A stretch of DNA of 22,698 bases from a virus: positions 1-22,698 of IMG/VR virus record IMGVR_UViG_3300021482_000008. The stretch is one strand, 5' to 3'. A model generated the notes under the pieces. The model had not been told where the DNA came from. It did no database searches and saw nothing but the letters and a program-made list of their open reading frames with translations. Each line of letters starts with the position of its first letter. The first letter of the stretch is position 1. A program made the translations under genes and the position numbers. Positions 6,704 through 14,307 of the stretch are shown here, piece after piece.

Positions 6704-7069
6704 ATGTCAAAGAAAAAAGTAAAATTGGTAGAGGTAGAATATATTGACAAATATGAAGTAAGGCCGTGGACACTTGAAAAGCTTGAAAAGCTGTTACCGG
6801 TATTAAGCACTTTGGCAATTAAGTTTAAAGAGGCTGGAATAACATTAGAGTCTGCCGAAAAAAAATTTATGTCGGCTGCAACTTTGATTATTCCTCAACT
6901 GAAAACTATTATAGGTATTACCGTAGGTGTGCCGGAAGATGAAGTTTCGGGACTTGACCTTACGCTAACTGTGAGACTATCTCTTACAATTTTCAAACAA
7001 AATGTATTAACATTAAAAAACTTACTCGCCCCCGCATTGCAGATAATGAAGGAAATGACGGGGGCCTGA
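6704..7069 (+). CDS. Tail assembly chaperone (gpG-like)
   Basis: A 121-residue, mostly helical protein between tube and tape measure, the slot of the lambda G chaperone. It begins with charged residues (MSKKKVKLVEVEYIDKYEVRPW), then helices with EKLEKLLPVLSTLA, and ends in a helical LTLKNLLAPALQIMKEMTGA. A GAAGGGG ribosome-binding site is eight bases from the ATG. The stop TGA at 7067-7069 follows GGGGGCC, and an uninterrupted -1 frame continues into the following 108 codons. The gene therefore probably yields both a short form and a longer frameshifted form (229 residues), as in G and G-T of lambda. The chaperones coat the tape measure during tail assembly and are absent from the finished virion. 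Confidence 0.72.
   Translation: MSKKKVKLVEVEYIDKYEVRPWTLEKLEKLLPVLSTLAIKFKEAGITLESAEKKFMSAATLIIPQLKTIIGITVGVPEDEVSGLDLTLTVRLSLTIFKQNVLTLKNLLAPALQIMKEMTGA
7015..7021 (+). promoter_or_regulatory. Candidate -1 slippery heptamer A_AAA_AAC
   Basis: In the chaperone frame the codons read TTA AAA AAC, so bases 7015-7021 form A AAA AAC, a well-known -1 slippery heptamer. The -1 frame is open from 6958 to 7392, so a slip here would also give a fusion, with a different 15-residue junction. It competes with the site at 7060-7066 as the real shift point. Confidence 0.4.
7060..7066 (+). promoter_or_regulatory. Candidate -1 slippery heptamer G_GGG_GCC
   Basis: The last sense codons of the chaperone are GGG GCC just before TGA. 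A -1 slip gives GGG GGC CTG and continues into the downstream frame. An SD-like AAGGA at 7049-7053 sits seven to eleven bases upstream, similar in placement to the stimulatory element of dnaX. The A-site codon re-pairs imperfectly (GCC to GGC), which weakens it compared with classical heptamers. Its place at the very end of the gene is what is usual for G/T frameshifts. Confidence 0.45.
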
Positions 7070-7392
7070 TTGAAGGAGCGGAATTTTTAATATCACGTGG
7101 ACACCGGTACCAAGATATCGTGTCCACGTATCCGCTACCATTATTAACTGAGTTTATAAAAATTGCATCACGTAACTATGTTAGAGAACAGGAAATTTTA
7201 CAAAAGATAATAGCATCATCAACCAGGTTAAGCTATCATGCAAGCAACAAAGATTTCAAAAGATTTATGGATGATTACGAATTTAAGGAACGCATACGCA
7301 CAAGCAAGGAACGGAGAAGTAAAGTATCAAACGATGGTAAAAAAGCAAAGTCATTTTTCCAAAGGTTAATTCGTCATGGCAATGGATCGTGA
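7066..7392 (+). CDS. Tail assembly chaperone frameshift extension (gpT-like)
   Basis: This 108-codon region is in the -1 frame relative to the chaperone and has no good start of its own: the only early candidate is a GTG at 7120 with no ribosome-binding site. Read as a -1 fusion it continues GLIEGAEFLISRGHRYQDI, then VSTYPLPLLTEFIKIASRN. The pattern small-hydrophobic helix, RGHRY, Y-x-L, helix is typical of the T domain of tail assembly chaperones. The rest is charged and helical (about DFKRFMDDYEFKERIRTSK), suited to contact with the tape measure. The end overlaps the tape measure start by 17 bases. The sequence favours a programmed -1 shift; which heptamer is used is not settled. Confidence 0.7.
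   Translation: MIEGAEFLISRGHRYQDIVSTYPLPLLTEFIKIASRNYVREQEILQKIIASSTRLSYHASNKDFKRFMDDYEFKERIRTSKERRSKVSNDGKKAKSFFQRLIRHGNGS
7095..7129 (+). repeat. Perfect 10-bp inverted repeat (hairpin) in the frameshift region
   Basis: ACGTGGACAC (7095-7104) is complementary to GTGTCCACGT (7120-7129), with a 15-base loop that itself contains GGTACC and GATATC palindromes. It begins 28 bases after the second slippery heptamer and lies within the extension reading frame. Its right arm begins with the only early GTG codon of that frame. Confidence 0.6.
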
Positions 7393-9985
7393 AATTGGTG
7401 ATTTAGTTATATCTCTTCGTGGTGAAATATCCGAATTGAAAAAGGATTTCGGATTAGTTACCAACGAATTAAATAAATTTCAAAAACAGAATAAGAGCGT
7501 TTTTGCTTCGTTAAAGAAAAACTGGTTACTTTACGCTGGTGGAATTACAGCAGTTGTGTATTCGCTAAAAAAATTAACCCAGCCATTTATACAATTTCGG
7601 CAGAAAATGTTGGAGGTTAATACCCTTACCAATCTTAGCGAACGTAGTTTAAAAAAATTTGAAAATACTATTTTGGAATTAACTGCTAAAGTACCTCAGT
7701 CTGCCGATGAACTGGCGAATGCTCTATATGATATAGTGAGCGCCGGAGTTGGTGTTGCCGATGCCGCACGCGTATTAGAACAATCGTCCAAGGCGGCTAT
7801 TGCCGGTGTCACCAATACGAAAACAGCTGCTAATGCAGGGTTATCTGTTATAAATGCATACGGCAAGAGCATGTCGGAGCTTGGAAATATTTATGATATA
7901 TTATTCCAAACAGTAAAAGAAGGTGTAATTACATTCGAACAGCTTGCTGCCAGTGTAGGTACGGTATTACCTGTAGCTTCTGCGGCGGATGAAGATTTCA
8001 AAAATATCGCTGCGTCAATTGCTGTATTAACTAAGCAGGGTATTGATGCGCGCCAGGCAACTACGTTTTTGCGTTCTGGTATTCTTGCCCTTACCGCACC
8101 AACAGAGCAGGCAAAAGAGGCTATGCGTAAAATGGGTATTGAATGGAAAGGGTGGATACCTACTTTACGACAGATACAGAAGCTTGGTCTTGACCTTGAA
8201 GGGCTGAGGCAGATAATACCAGATGTTAGGGCTGGTCAGGCTATTATTGCATTGACAAATAATTTAGAGGATTTAGAAAGCGTGCTCAGCGAAATGGACG
8301 ACGCGGCAGGATCAATGCAAACCGCTTATGGCATTATGATGCAGTCACCGGAAAATCAAATTAAATTGTTATCAAATTCAATAAATTATTTGGGTATTGC
8401 CCTAACAAGAGCATTCTCACCTGCAATGATTACATTGATTAGGGAATTAACAAACGCATTAAATGATAATGTTATTATATGGCAAAGGTTAAATTACGAA
8501 CAACGACAGAATGCGGCTTACATTGATTATTTTGCAGAACAAATAAAAATATTTAAAATTCGTAGAGATGAACTTGAAAAAGAGCGAGACGTATTAAAAT
8601 CAGAAGGTAAAGAAATTACAGCTATTAATGAAAAAATTGAAAGGTATAACAAAGCTATAATAAAAATGGCCAAAATGTCAACTGGCTATTATAAAGAATA
8701 CAGTGACTCATTAAAAAGCATTAAACCGTCTGAAACACCAACTGCGACAGCACCTACGACACCAACTGCGACACCATTTGAAAAAATAGAGGAAGGATCA
8801 AAGGCTGCTGCAATTTCTTTAAAATTGTTTAATGAACAGGTTAAAACTGCTTTTCAAGAGTTGGATAATGCGTATAAAGACGGGGAATTAAGTGTTGAGC
8901 AATATTATAACGCGCGGCGACAGCTTGCAGAATCAGTATATAATACTGAGATAGACGCACTTAATAACCTGTATGCTAATACAGATGATGAAACAAAACA
9001 ACGTGAAATACGTGAAGATATTCTCGTTCGTGAAGTACAGTACGAAAGAGAATTAATAAATCTTAAACGTGAAGAGGCAGAAGCTAACAGTGAACTTGCT
9101 TCTAGTCAAGAACAAGTAAATAAGTTATTATCCGATATTGAATACAGGGCAAAATATGAAAGTGCAAATGAATATCAGCAACAGGTGTTAGAACTTCAAC
9201 GGCGTCAAGAAGATGAAAGACAGAATATTATAAAAAATTCATTGAATGTTGAGCGTGACTTACACCGTGCTGAAATAACCTGGCAAAAAGAACAGTCGAG
9301 ATTACTAGTTGATTATGAGATGCGAATGCAACAACAGCGATTGGAAGTCGCAACACAAGCGGCGGGAAACATGAAAAATGTTTTCTCCGGATTATATTCT
9401 GCCAGCGGCGAACATGTTGAAGCATTTTTTTACTTGACACAGGCGGCGGCTGCGGCAGAGGCTGCGGTGAATGGTGCCCTGGCAATTACTAAGTCATATA
9501 CAGTTGATCCATATGGGTTTCTGGCTGCTACAATTGCGGCGTCGGTGGGTGTACAAATAGGCAATATTTTAGCCCAAACAATAGCAGGCCCACCGAAAGG
9601 TATGGCACTCGGAGGAGAGGTTGAGGGGCCTTCTGGGATTGACAAAGTACCAGCGCGGCTTACTCGCGGAGAGTTTGTAGAACCTTTGAATGCAGTAAAT
9701 TACTATGGCAAGGGGGTAATGGAGGCAATAAGGCGACGCGCGATTCCTAAAGAATTGTTTGCAGGTTACGGCAACCTTGCCCCCAGGTCACCCTCCTTTG
9801 GTCGATATGCAGAGGGCGGAGTAGCGAAATCCGGCACACCCGGTAAGGATGCTAATTTACAAATAACAAATATAGTTGACCCGAATATATTCGGTCAATA
9901 TTTGTCACAAAAACCCGGTGAAGAAATGATATTAAATATAATAAGTAATAATGCTTACAAAATAAAAAGGAGACTGGGAATATGA
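7376..9985 (+). CDS. Tail tape measure protein
   Basis: An 869-residue protein that sets tail length and is ejected with the DNA. Residues about 75-290 match the conserved core of phage tape measures (TIGR01760 / PhageMin_Tail type): NTLTNLSERSLKKFENTI, VPQSADELANALYDIVSAGV, AANAGLSVINAYGKSMSELG, then TFEQLAASVGTVLPVASA. Hydrophobic stretches lie near the N-terminus (51-64) and at about 680-740. A Thr/Pro/Ala linker (about 453-466) with a repeated TPTAT separates the core from a long coiled-coil-like part. The C-terminus has the common MALGGEVEGPSGIDKVPARL and a final YLSQKPGEEMILNIISNN. A rough ruler of 1.5 angstroms per residue suggests a tail near 130 nm. An AAAGG precedes the ATG; the next Met is two codons on. 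It overlaps the chaperone extension by 17 bases. Confidence 0.92.
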   Translation: MAMDREIGDLVISLRGEISELKKDFGLVTNELNKFQKQNKSVFASLKKNWLLYAGGITAVVYSLKKLTQPFIQFRQKMLEVNTLTNLSERSLKKFENTILELTAKVPQSADELANALYDIVSAGVGVADAARVLEQSSKAAIAGVTNTKTAANAGLSVINAYGKSMSELGNIYDILFQTVKEGVITFEQLAASVGTVLPVASAADEDFKNIAASIAVLTKQGIDARQATTFLRSGILALTAPTEQAKEAMRKMGIEWKGWIPTLRQIQKLGLDLEGLRQIIPDVRAGQAIIALTNNLEDLESVLSEMDDAAGSMQTAYGIMMQSPENQIKLLSNSINYLGIALTRAFSPAMITLIRELTNALNDNVIIWQRLNYEQRQNAAYIDYFAEQIKIFKIRRDELEKERDVLKSEGKEITAINEKIERYNKAIIKMAKMSTGYYKEYSDSLKSIKPSETPTATAPTTPTATPFEKIEEGSKAAAISLKLFNEQVKTAFQELDNAYKDGELSVEQYYNARRQLAESVYNTEIDALNNLYANTDDETKQREIREDILVREVQYERELINLKREEAEANSELASSQEQVNKLLSDIEYRAKYESANEYQQQVLELQRRQEDERQNIIKNSLNVERDLHRAEITWQKEQSRLLVDYEMRMQQQRLEVATQAAGNMKNVFSGLYSASGEHVEAFFYLTQAAAAAEAAVNGALAITKSYTVDPYGFLAATIAASVGVQIGNILAQTIAGPPKGMALGGEVEGPSGIDKVPARLTRGEFVEPLNAVNYYGKGVMEAIRRRAIPKELFAGYGNLAPRSPSFGRYAEGGVAKSGTPGKDANLQITNIVDPNIFGQYLSQKPGEEMILNIISNNAYKIKRRLGI
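8735..8773 (+). repeat. Short direct repeat coding a Thr-Pro linker in the tape measure
   Basis: The 15-base unit ACACCAACTGCGACA occurs at 8735-8749 and again at 8759-8773. It encodes TPTAT twice within a flexible Thr/Pro/Ala linker. Confidence 0.6.
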
Positions 9986-11355
9986 ACTATAGAGGACATG
10001 ATATTAACACAGCAACAACACCTCGGCCTTGGGGAGCACGGGAAGAACAATGCTGGAAAGATACATTGGACTCCCTGTATGAAGACACTGTAACAGGCAC
10101 AAAGGCCACAACACACGGCCACCATCATTCAAAATTATATAGTGAAACAACTAATAATTTAACTTTACAAATAAATCAGCATGGATTTATAGGAATAAAT
10201 TGTCAACCGGGAAATTGGGATACTGATTTTAAATGCGTAATTGAAATGTTAGGGGCCAGTAATCAAACTAATCATGCAATATCATCTAATAGTGAACAGT
10301 TTTATATTTCAAGCGGAGTATATTATGATAATACAGATAACAGATGGGAATCAGAAAATGTAAATTCTTTTCACAGAATGATAAGGGGCATTGCAAGTGC
10401 TTGGGAAATAATGGGTAGAAGTTTTGGTGTTGCAGAAGGGGATCAGGTTGATTGGAGTTCAACTTCTGTCAATAGATTAATGATTGACGGGGGAGTAATC
10501 GGTACTGTCATTAATTATAATATGGGGAATTATAATACTATAATACGTGCAAGTGGGAAAGACAATGCTTTTTTTGTAAATGGTGCAAATGGATTTATTG
10601 GTATAGGAACAGATTCTCCTGATAATGAATTAGAAATAGTAAAAGATCAAAACACGCATACTCTTATCAGAGTAATTAATACAACTGATTCTGTCTCGGC
10701 AACCGCTGGAATTGATGCTGTTTCTTATGGTGATAATAGAATTGGTATCTTTGCCTGTCCACCAACATATATTCCTAATAGATTTCAAGACAAGGGGGTA
10801 TTATTATCAGATCAGAATTCAGGACTGATAATCAATCAGGTAGGAAATGAGCCTATTGAATTTCATACAAATGACGCTAATAGAGTAACAATAACAGGAG
10901 ATGGAAATATAGGGATAAACACGAGTGCACCGCTAAATAATATTGTCACGGCAGCAGGCGATTTATCCGGGCTGGGTTTGCATATAAAAAGTGATACCAA
11001 TGAACGAGCGTATTTAATTATTGAAGGCGATTCGGTATGGTCAAATGGTTTGTCAACAGCAGCCGCACATATTATTATGGCAGACTATGACACAATATTG
11101 CCTGGCATGATGGAGATAAGACAATATTCAGACAAATTACAGATACGAACTCTAAATCTGGATACTACAGTAAATAAAACTAATATAAGCATAGATGGAG
11201 GTAATCAGTATATAACTCATCATCATGCTACTGAAGATGTGCAGTTTCAGGATGCTGATGAAGCAACATGGGTCCAAAGTAGCTGGCAAGGTTGGATAAA
11301 AATATTTGTCAATAGTAGTACTTATTATATACCATTTGGTCAACCACCAGGTTAA
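9982..11355 (+). CDS. Fibre-like tail appendage protein
   Basis: A 457-residue, Asn/Thr/Gly-rich protein with the sequence style of phage tail fibres. Three copies of a G-x-IGI-x-T-x-x-P element are visible: HGFIGINCQPG (67-77), NGFIGIGTDSP (203-213) and DGNIGINTSAP (307-317). These are typical of trimeric beta-rich stalks. The N-terminus contains THGHHHSKLYSE (44-55), a His-rich segment that might bind metal, and ITHHHAT lies at 411-417. The C-terminus (QGWIKIFVNSSTYYIPFG) resembles a widespread terminal element of fibre proteins. No intramolecular chaperone (peptidase S74 domain) is seen. It overlaps the tape measure stop as ATGA, with AGGAG upstream. Its position before the distal tail and hub genes is unusual for a fibre. 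Receptor binding or a side appendage is inferred. Confidence 0.65.
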   Translation: MNYRGHDINTATTPRPWGAREEQCWKDTLDSLYEDTVTGTKATTHGHHHSKLYSETTNNLTLQINQHGFIGINCQPGNWDTDFKCVIEMLGASNQTNHAISSNSEQFYISSGVYYDNTDNRWESENVNSFHRMIRGIASAWEIMGRSFGVAEGDQVDWSSTSVNRLMIDGGVIGTVINYNMGNYNTIIRASGKDNAFFVNGANGFIGIGTDSPDNELEIVKDQNTHTLIRVINTTDSVSATAGIDAVSYGDNRIGIFACPPTYIPNRFQDKGVLLSDQNSGLIINQVGNEPIEFHTNDANRVTITGDGNIGINTSAPLNNIVTAAGDLSGLGLHIKSDTNERAYLIIEGDSVWSNGLSTAAAHIIMADYDTILPGMMEIRQYSDKLQIRTLNLDTTVNKTNISIDGGNQYITHHHATEDVQFQDADEATWVQSSWQGWIKIFVNSSTYYIPFGQPPG

Positions 11356-11373
11356 TTAAGGAAAGGATAATAT

Positions 11374-11580
11374 ATGAAAGGCAAAGAAATTTTGGAAACA
11401 TACGATGAGGTCGTCGAATCTTTCAGACATTACATGAATAGATGTAAGTCACATATTGAAAGCTTGAAAACATCTATTAAAAATCATCAGGCCAAATTAG
11501 AATATTATGAATCGTTATATGACAAACTCTTGAATATGTCTATAGAAAATTTTGCAAAAGAAAGACCTGATAAAACATGA
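11374..11580 (+). CDS. Small coiled-coil protein, unknown
   Basis: A 68-residue protein, almost wholly helical by eye, with heptad-like spacing in EVVESFRHYMNRCKSHIE and ESLKTSIKNHQAKLEYYES. Its ATG follows AAGGAAAGG by several bases. It is unlike any family I can name. It lies just after the fibre-like gene and could be a small helper for that fibre or for the hub, but there is no direct evidence. Confidence 0.6.
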   Translation: MKGKEILETYDEVVESFRHYMNRCKSHIESLKTSIKNHQAKLEYYESLYDKLLNMSIENFAKERPDKT

Positions 11581-11642
11581 ACAAATATAGAAAAGCTGAA
11601 TTATTATCTTGAGAAGAGTTCAGAGATAAATTTTTAAAATAA
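11577..11642 (+). other. Micro reading frame interrupted by TGA
   Basis: The only segment without an assigned gene here is 11581-11651. A start overlapping the previous stop (ATGA, 11577) opens an 11-codon frame that stops at TGA 11610-11612. The same frame continues as EEFRDKFLK to a TAA at 11640-11642. Joined across the TGA it would read as a plausible 21-residue peptide. It may be a decayed or leader peptide, or chance. Confidence 0.2.
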
Positions 11643-11651
11643 GGATTGATT

Positions 11652-11828
11652 ATGGATGAAAACATGACAGAAGAAAAACTAATTAAGGTATTGAAAAACC
11701 CTAATGTGTCTAAAGCGCATAAAGAGAGAGCAAAACAATGGTTAATAGAAATTGACAAATACAAGAAGTCATATGATAAATATATCAATATGACACCACA
11801 GGAACTATATAAATTAAGAAGGGGGTAG
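11652..11828 (+). CDS. Small charged helical protein, unknown
   Basis: A 58-residue protein. The ATG at 11652 has AAGGA at 11641-11645, so the in-frame TTG at 11646 is not used. The protein begins MDENMTEEKLIKVLKNP and looks helical: a helix (EKLIKVL), a turn (NPNVS), then a long helix (HKERAKQWLIEIDKYKKS). No motif is known to me. It precedes a zinc-knuckle-like protein gene by two bases and is probably co-translated with it. Confidence 0.55.
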   Translation: MDENMTEEKLIKVLKNPNVSKAHKERAKQWLIEIDKYKKSYDKYINMTPQELYKLRRG

Positions 11829-11830
11829 TT

Positions 11831-12235
11831 GTGCGAGTTAACTTTAATGAAGAACTAAGAGATATTACCGGCAAGTGCATTGAAGAAAAAAAACAGGTAT
11901 ACATTTGTCCAGGGTGCGGTGCCAAAGTTGATTTAGATGGTGGCGTAATTACCGAAGGTACTGGACAAAATGTTAAACTGAAAAATATTTGCATTAATGC
12001 ACTAATGGCAAATAGTCCTGATGAAAAAAACTTGTCTGCCGAAAAGAAATTTTATCGGGCTCAACTTGCCGAAAAAATTTACTTGGAGGGAAAAGGCGCC
12101 ATTGATATCAGGACAGAAGATATCGTGATGTTAAAAAGCCAGATATCAAAATTATATCCTCCGCTATTGGTATATCGCGCATTTCAGATTCTTGACCCGG
12201 AAGTCACTGACGATGTTGACGAAAGGGCAAAATAA
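11831..12235 (+). CDS. Conserved phage protein with a CPGCG zinc knuckle half
   Basis: A 134-residue protein with a GTG start preceded by a G-rich stretch (AAGGGGG). A single CxxC pair is present (YICPGCGAKVDL, 24-35), with no second pair. A conserved-looking second half follows: VKLKNICINALMAN (48-61), AEKKFYRAQLAEKI (70-83), EDIVMLKSQISKLYPPLLVY (96-115) and FQILDPE. This second half resembles a small-protein domain found next to phage structural or early genes, where it is usually labelled hypothetical. I recognise the pattern but not its function. The CxxC may bind zinc only as a dimer, or form a disulfide. Confidence 0.55.
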   Translation: MRVNFNEELRDITGKCIEEKKQVYICPGCGAKVDLDGGVITEGTGQNVKLKNICINALMANSPDEKNLSAEKKFYRAQLAEKIYLEGKGAIDIRTEDIVMLKSQISKLYPPLLVYRAFQILDPEVTDDVDERAK

Positions 12236-12237
12236 TA

Positions 12238-12876
12238 ATGGCAATTTACGGAAGCAATTTTGATTATGGTGATTCACACTACAAGGACGAGGGCGATGTC
12301 GCCCCGTCCATTGGTGAATTTTATTTCATGCCGGATTGGAATTATCCAGTTAAATTATCATATTCTTTTGAAACCCCAATATCAATTACACGCAGAAAAT
12401 ATGAGCAGAGAAAACCATTGAGAAGAATACCATTACGCGAAGAAACATTCACATACACAGGAAATAATAATTATGAGGACGTGTGGAATTATCTTGTTGA
12501 GCACCACGCAGAAAAAATGACAATTCCGATATTCACAGAACCTTGTTTACCTGTTGGTACCGGTTCGCTCGCGGGCTTAAATTCTATTGAGGTAAATAAT
12601 ATAGCCGGATATTACAATTTAAAAAATATGACAATATATGTTATTATCATAGACAAACTCGATTTAATCGGTGCTGAAATATTATTAATTGACAATGTGG
12701 AAAATGACAATACTATCAATTTAATAGACTGTATTACAGGTGAGTTTCCCAGAGAGCGTACTGTAATATACCCTATATTTGAAGCGTATTTAAAATCTCA
12801 TAGACGAATAGATAATACAGATACAATGACAACTATTGAATTGACATTTAAAGAACAAAATACATTCGGGTACTGA
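12238..12876 (+). CDS. Distal tail protein-like, first copy
   Basis: A 212-residue protein starting three bases after the previous stop. It has the pattern of distal-tail/baseplate-ring proteins upstream of DUF2163 hubs. FMPDWNYPVKLSYSFET (about 30-46) leads into RKYEQRKPLRRIPLREETF (about 53-71), an EQR...L..IP.R motif shared by this group. A helix VWNYLVEHHAEKMTIPIF follows, and a beta-rich C-terminal part contains EILLIDNVENDNTINL. The next gene encodes a protein with a similar order of elements (helix, IPI or FWLP motif, IxV strand, final strand pattern), so the two look like divergent paralogues. Probably part of the ring that joins tail tube to tip. Family name not certain. Confidence 0.58.
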   Translation: MAIYGSNFDYGDSHYKDEGDVAPSIGEFYFMPDWNYPVKLSYSFETPISITRRKYEQRKPLRRIPLREETFTYTGNNNYEDVWNYLVEHHAEKMTIPIFTEPCLPVGTGSLAGLNSIEVNNIAGYYNLKNMTIYVIIIDKLDLIGAEILLIDNVENDNTINLIDCITGEFPRERTVIYPIFEAYLKSHRRIDNTDTMTTIELTFKEQNTFGY

Positions 12877-12877
12877 T

Positions 12878-13510
12878 ATGGCTAATGACTGGCAGGATTT
12901 GACAAGGACAACAACTGTATTTACCAGGAAGCCTAATTGGGTTGAAAATCCTATTTCAACATTTGACACTAATAGTGAATTTATAAATTACCCCGGTACT
13001 CAAATGGATATATATAATTTAAGTAATTCCATTGGTTACGAAATAACATATAGATATAGTAACTTGACAAAAGATGATGAATATTATATTATAAATTTTT
13101 TTATTAACCAACAAGGAATGCTGAAAAGATTCTGGTTACCCTGGTGGAAAAATAGTTTTAGGCTTGCTCAAAATGTTTCTATAGATGATTCTGTTATTAC
13201 GATACAACATTGCGGGTACAATAAAATAGACCAAGGGTATGAAAGAATTTTTATCTTACTGGAAACAGGTGATTATATATCACGTAAAGTAGTGGCCGTA
13301 GTAGAAAATTATAATTATGAAAACATTATATTGCAAACACCAATGAATAAAAATATTAATCAGGATGATATTTTGTTTTTTGGCAGATTATTATTAGTCA
13401 GATTTGCAGATGATGAATTGAATCTGGATTTTTCGAATAATAAAATAAGCGATTTGTCAATCAAATACAAAGAACTTCCGAATGAATATGAATTGGAGGA
13501 AGAATCATAA
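12878..13510 (+). CDS. Distal tail protein-like, second copy
   Basis: A 210-residue protein whose start is one base after the previous stop. The N-terminus (WQDLTRTTTVFTRKPNW) is followed by IGYEITYRYSNLTKDD (about 52-67). It then reads YYIINFFINQQGMLKRFWLP (about 69-88), which resembles the FW-LP strand of GTA g12 / DUF2460-type distal tail proteins. Strands VITIQHCGYNKIDQG and YISRKVVAVVENYNYENIIL complete a beta-rich second half. It lies between its possible paralogue and the hub gene, the usual place for a Dit. Its last base is shared with the following ATG (TAATG). Best reading is a tail ring protein under the tube. Confidence 0.6.
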   Translation: MANDWQDLTRTTTVFTRKPNWVENPISTFDTNSEFINYPGTQMDIYNLSNSIGYEITYRYSNLTKDDEYYIINFFINQQGMLKRFWLPWWKNSFRLAQNVSIDDSVITIQHCGYNKIDQGYERIFILLETGDYISRKVVAVVENYNYENIILQTPMNKNINQDDILFFGRLLLVRFADDELNLDFSNNKISDLSIKYKELPNEYELEEES

Positions 13511-14307
13511 TGAGCATTCAAGAAAAAGATTCGCGAGAACAAATGTGTGATTTTCTTGAAACGTATTATTTTCACAATTCATTAAATGATTATTACTATA
13601 CTTCTTACAGCGAAGATGTTACAATAGATGGAAATACGTATCAAGCGGTACCAATACAGAGAAGTACATTCGACAAAAACCTTGAAGACGGCACTGTAAA
13701 AGTGAATATTACAGCACCTATTACGACAGCATTTTATCAATTTGTTGCTTCCTTTCCCGTATACCCTACAACAGTAAGAATAAGACGATATTATATGGAC
13801 GATTACACTGAATTTGCATTAGTATTTAATGGCAAAATAAATGCTATTTCAATAAGTAAACATACTGCAACTGCCGAATGCTTATCTTCAATGAACGAAT
13901 TGAATGCAAAAGTGCCGGGTGTATATATACAGTCATATTGCAATAATGTTTTGTATGGTGACGTTTGTCAAGCTCATAAAATAGCAGACCCATATGAAAT
14001 TATTGTTGACCCAAATGACAACGCACATCTCACATTAGTTACATCGTCAATTCTACCAGACAATTTTTATACATTGGGAGAGTGTCAATATAATAGTGAA
14101 CCTAGATTGATAACAAAACAAACGGGCAATGAAATTTATTTACATTTTCCATATAGAAATATTAATACCGGAGATACTGTTAATTTATTTGCGGGATGTG
14201 ACAAAACGCCTGAAACGTGTCATAATGTTCATGGTAATATAGATAATTTCGTTGGAATGTATTTTGTTCCCAAACCGCCTAATCCTGTAAATTGGGGTGT
14301 TGTATGA
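13510..14307 (+). CDS. Tail hub protein, DUF2163 / phage BR0599 type
   Basis: A 265-residue protein matching the DUF2163 plus BR0599 layout of GTA gene 13. The N-terminal half has strands TIDGNTYQAVPIQRSTF (38-54), and a hub-like segment follows (KINAISISKHTATAECLSS). The Cys-containing C-terminal landmarks are clear: SYCNNVLYGDVC (142-153), then GCDKTPETC (229-237), HGNIDNFVGM (241-250) and PKPPNP (254-259). Cys144, 153, 230 and 237 sit where family members have conserved cysteines. The stop overlaps the peptidase start (ATGA). The protein should form part of the hub at the tail tip, next to the peptidase and the large tip protein. Confidence 0.85.
   Translation: MSIQEKDSREQMCDFLETYYFHNSLNDYYYTSYSEDVTIDGNTYQAVPIQRSTFDKNLEDGTVKVNITAPITTAFYQFVASFPVYPTTVRIRRYYMDDYTEFALVFNGKINAISISKHTATAECLSSMNELNAKVPGVYIQSYCNNVLYGDVCQAHKIADPYEIIVDPNDNAHLTLVTSSILPDNFYTLGECQYNSEPRLITKQTGNEIYLHFPYRNINTGDTVNLFAGCDKTPETCHNVHGNIDNFVGMYFVPKPPNPVNWGVV

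Noticed and set aside
7120-7392. Separate gene starting at GTG 7120
   Set aside because: No ribosome-binding site, the GTG lies in a hairpin arm, and the frame is open far upstream with T-like protein sequence, so a -1 frameshift product is preferred.
11577-11642. TGA recoded as Trp in this phage
   Set aside because: Several well-supported genes end at TGA with ATGA overlaps (for example 1493, 2895 and 14307), so TGA is a normal stop here.
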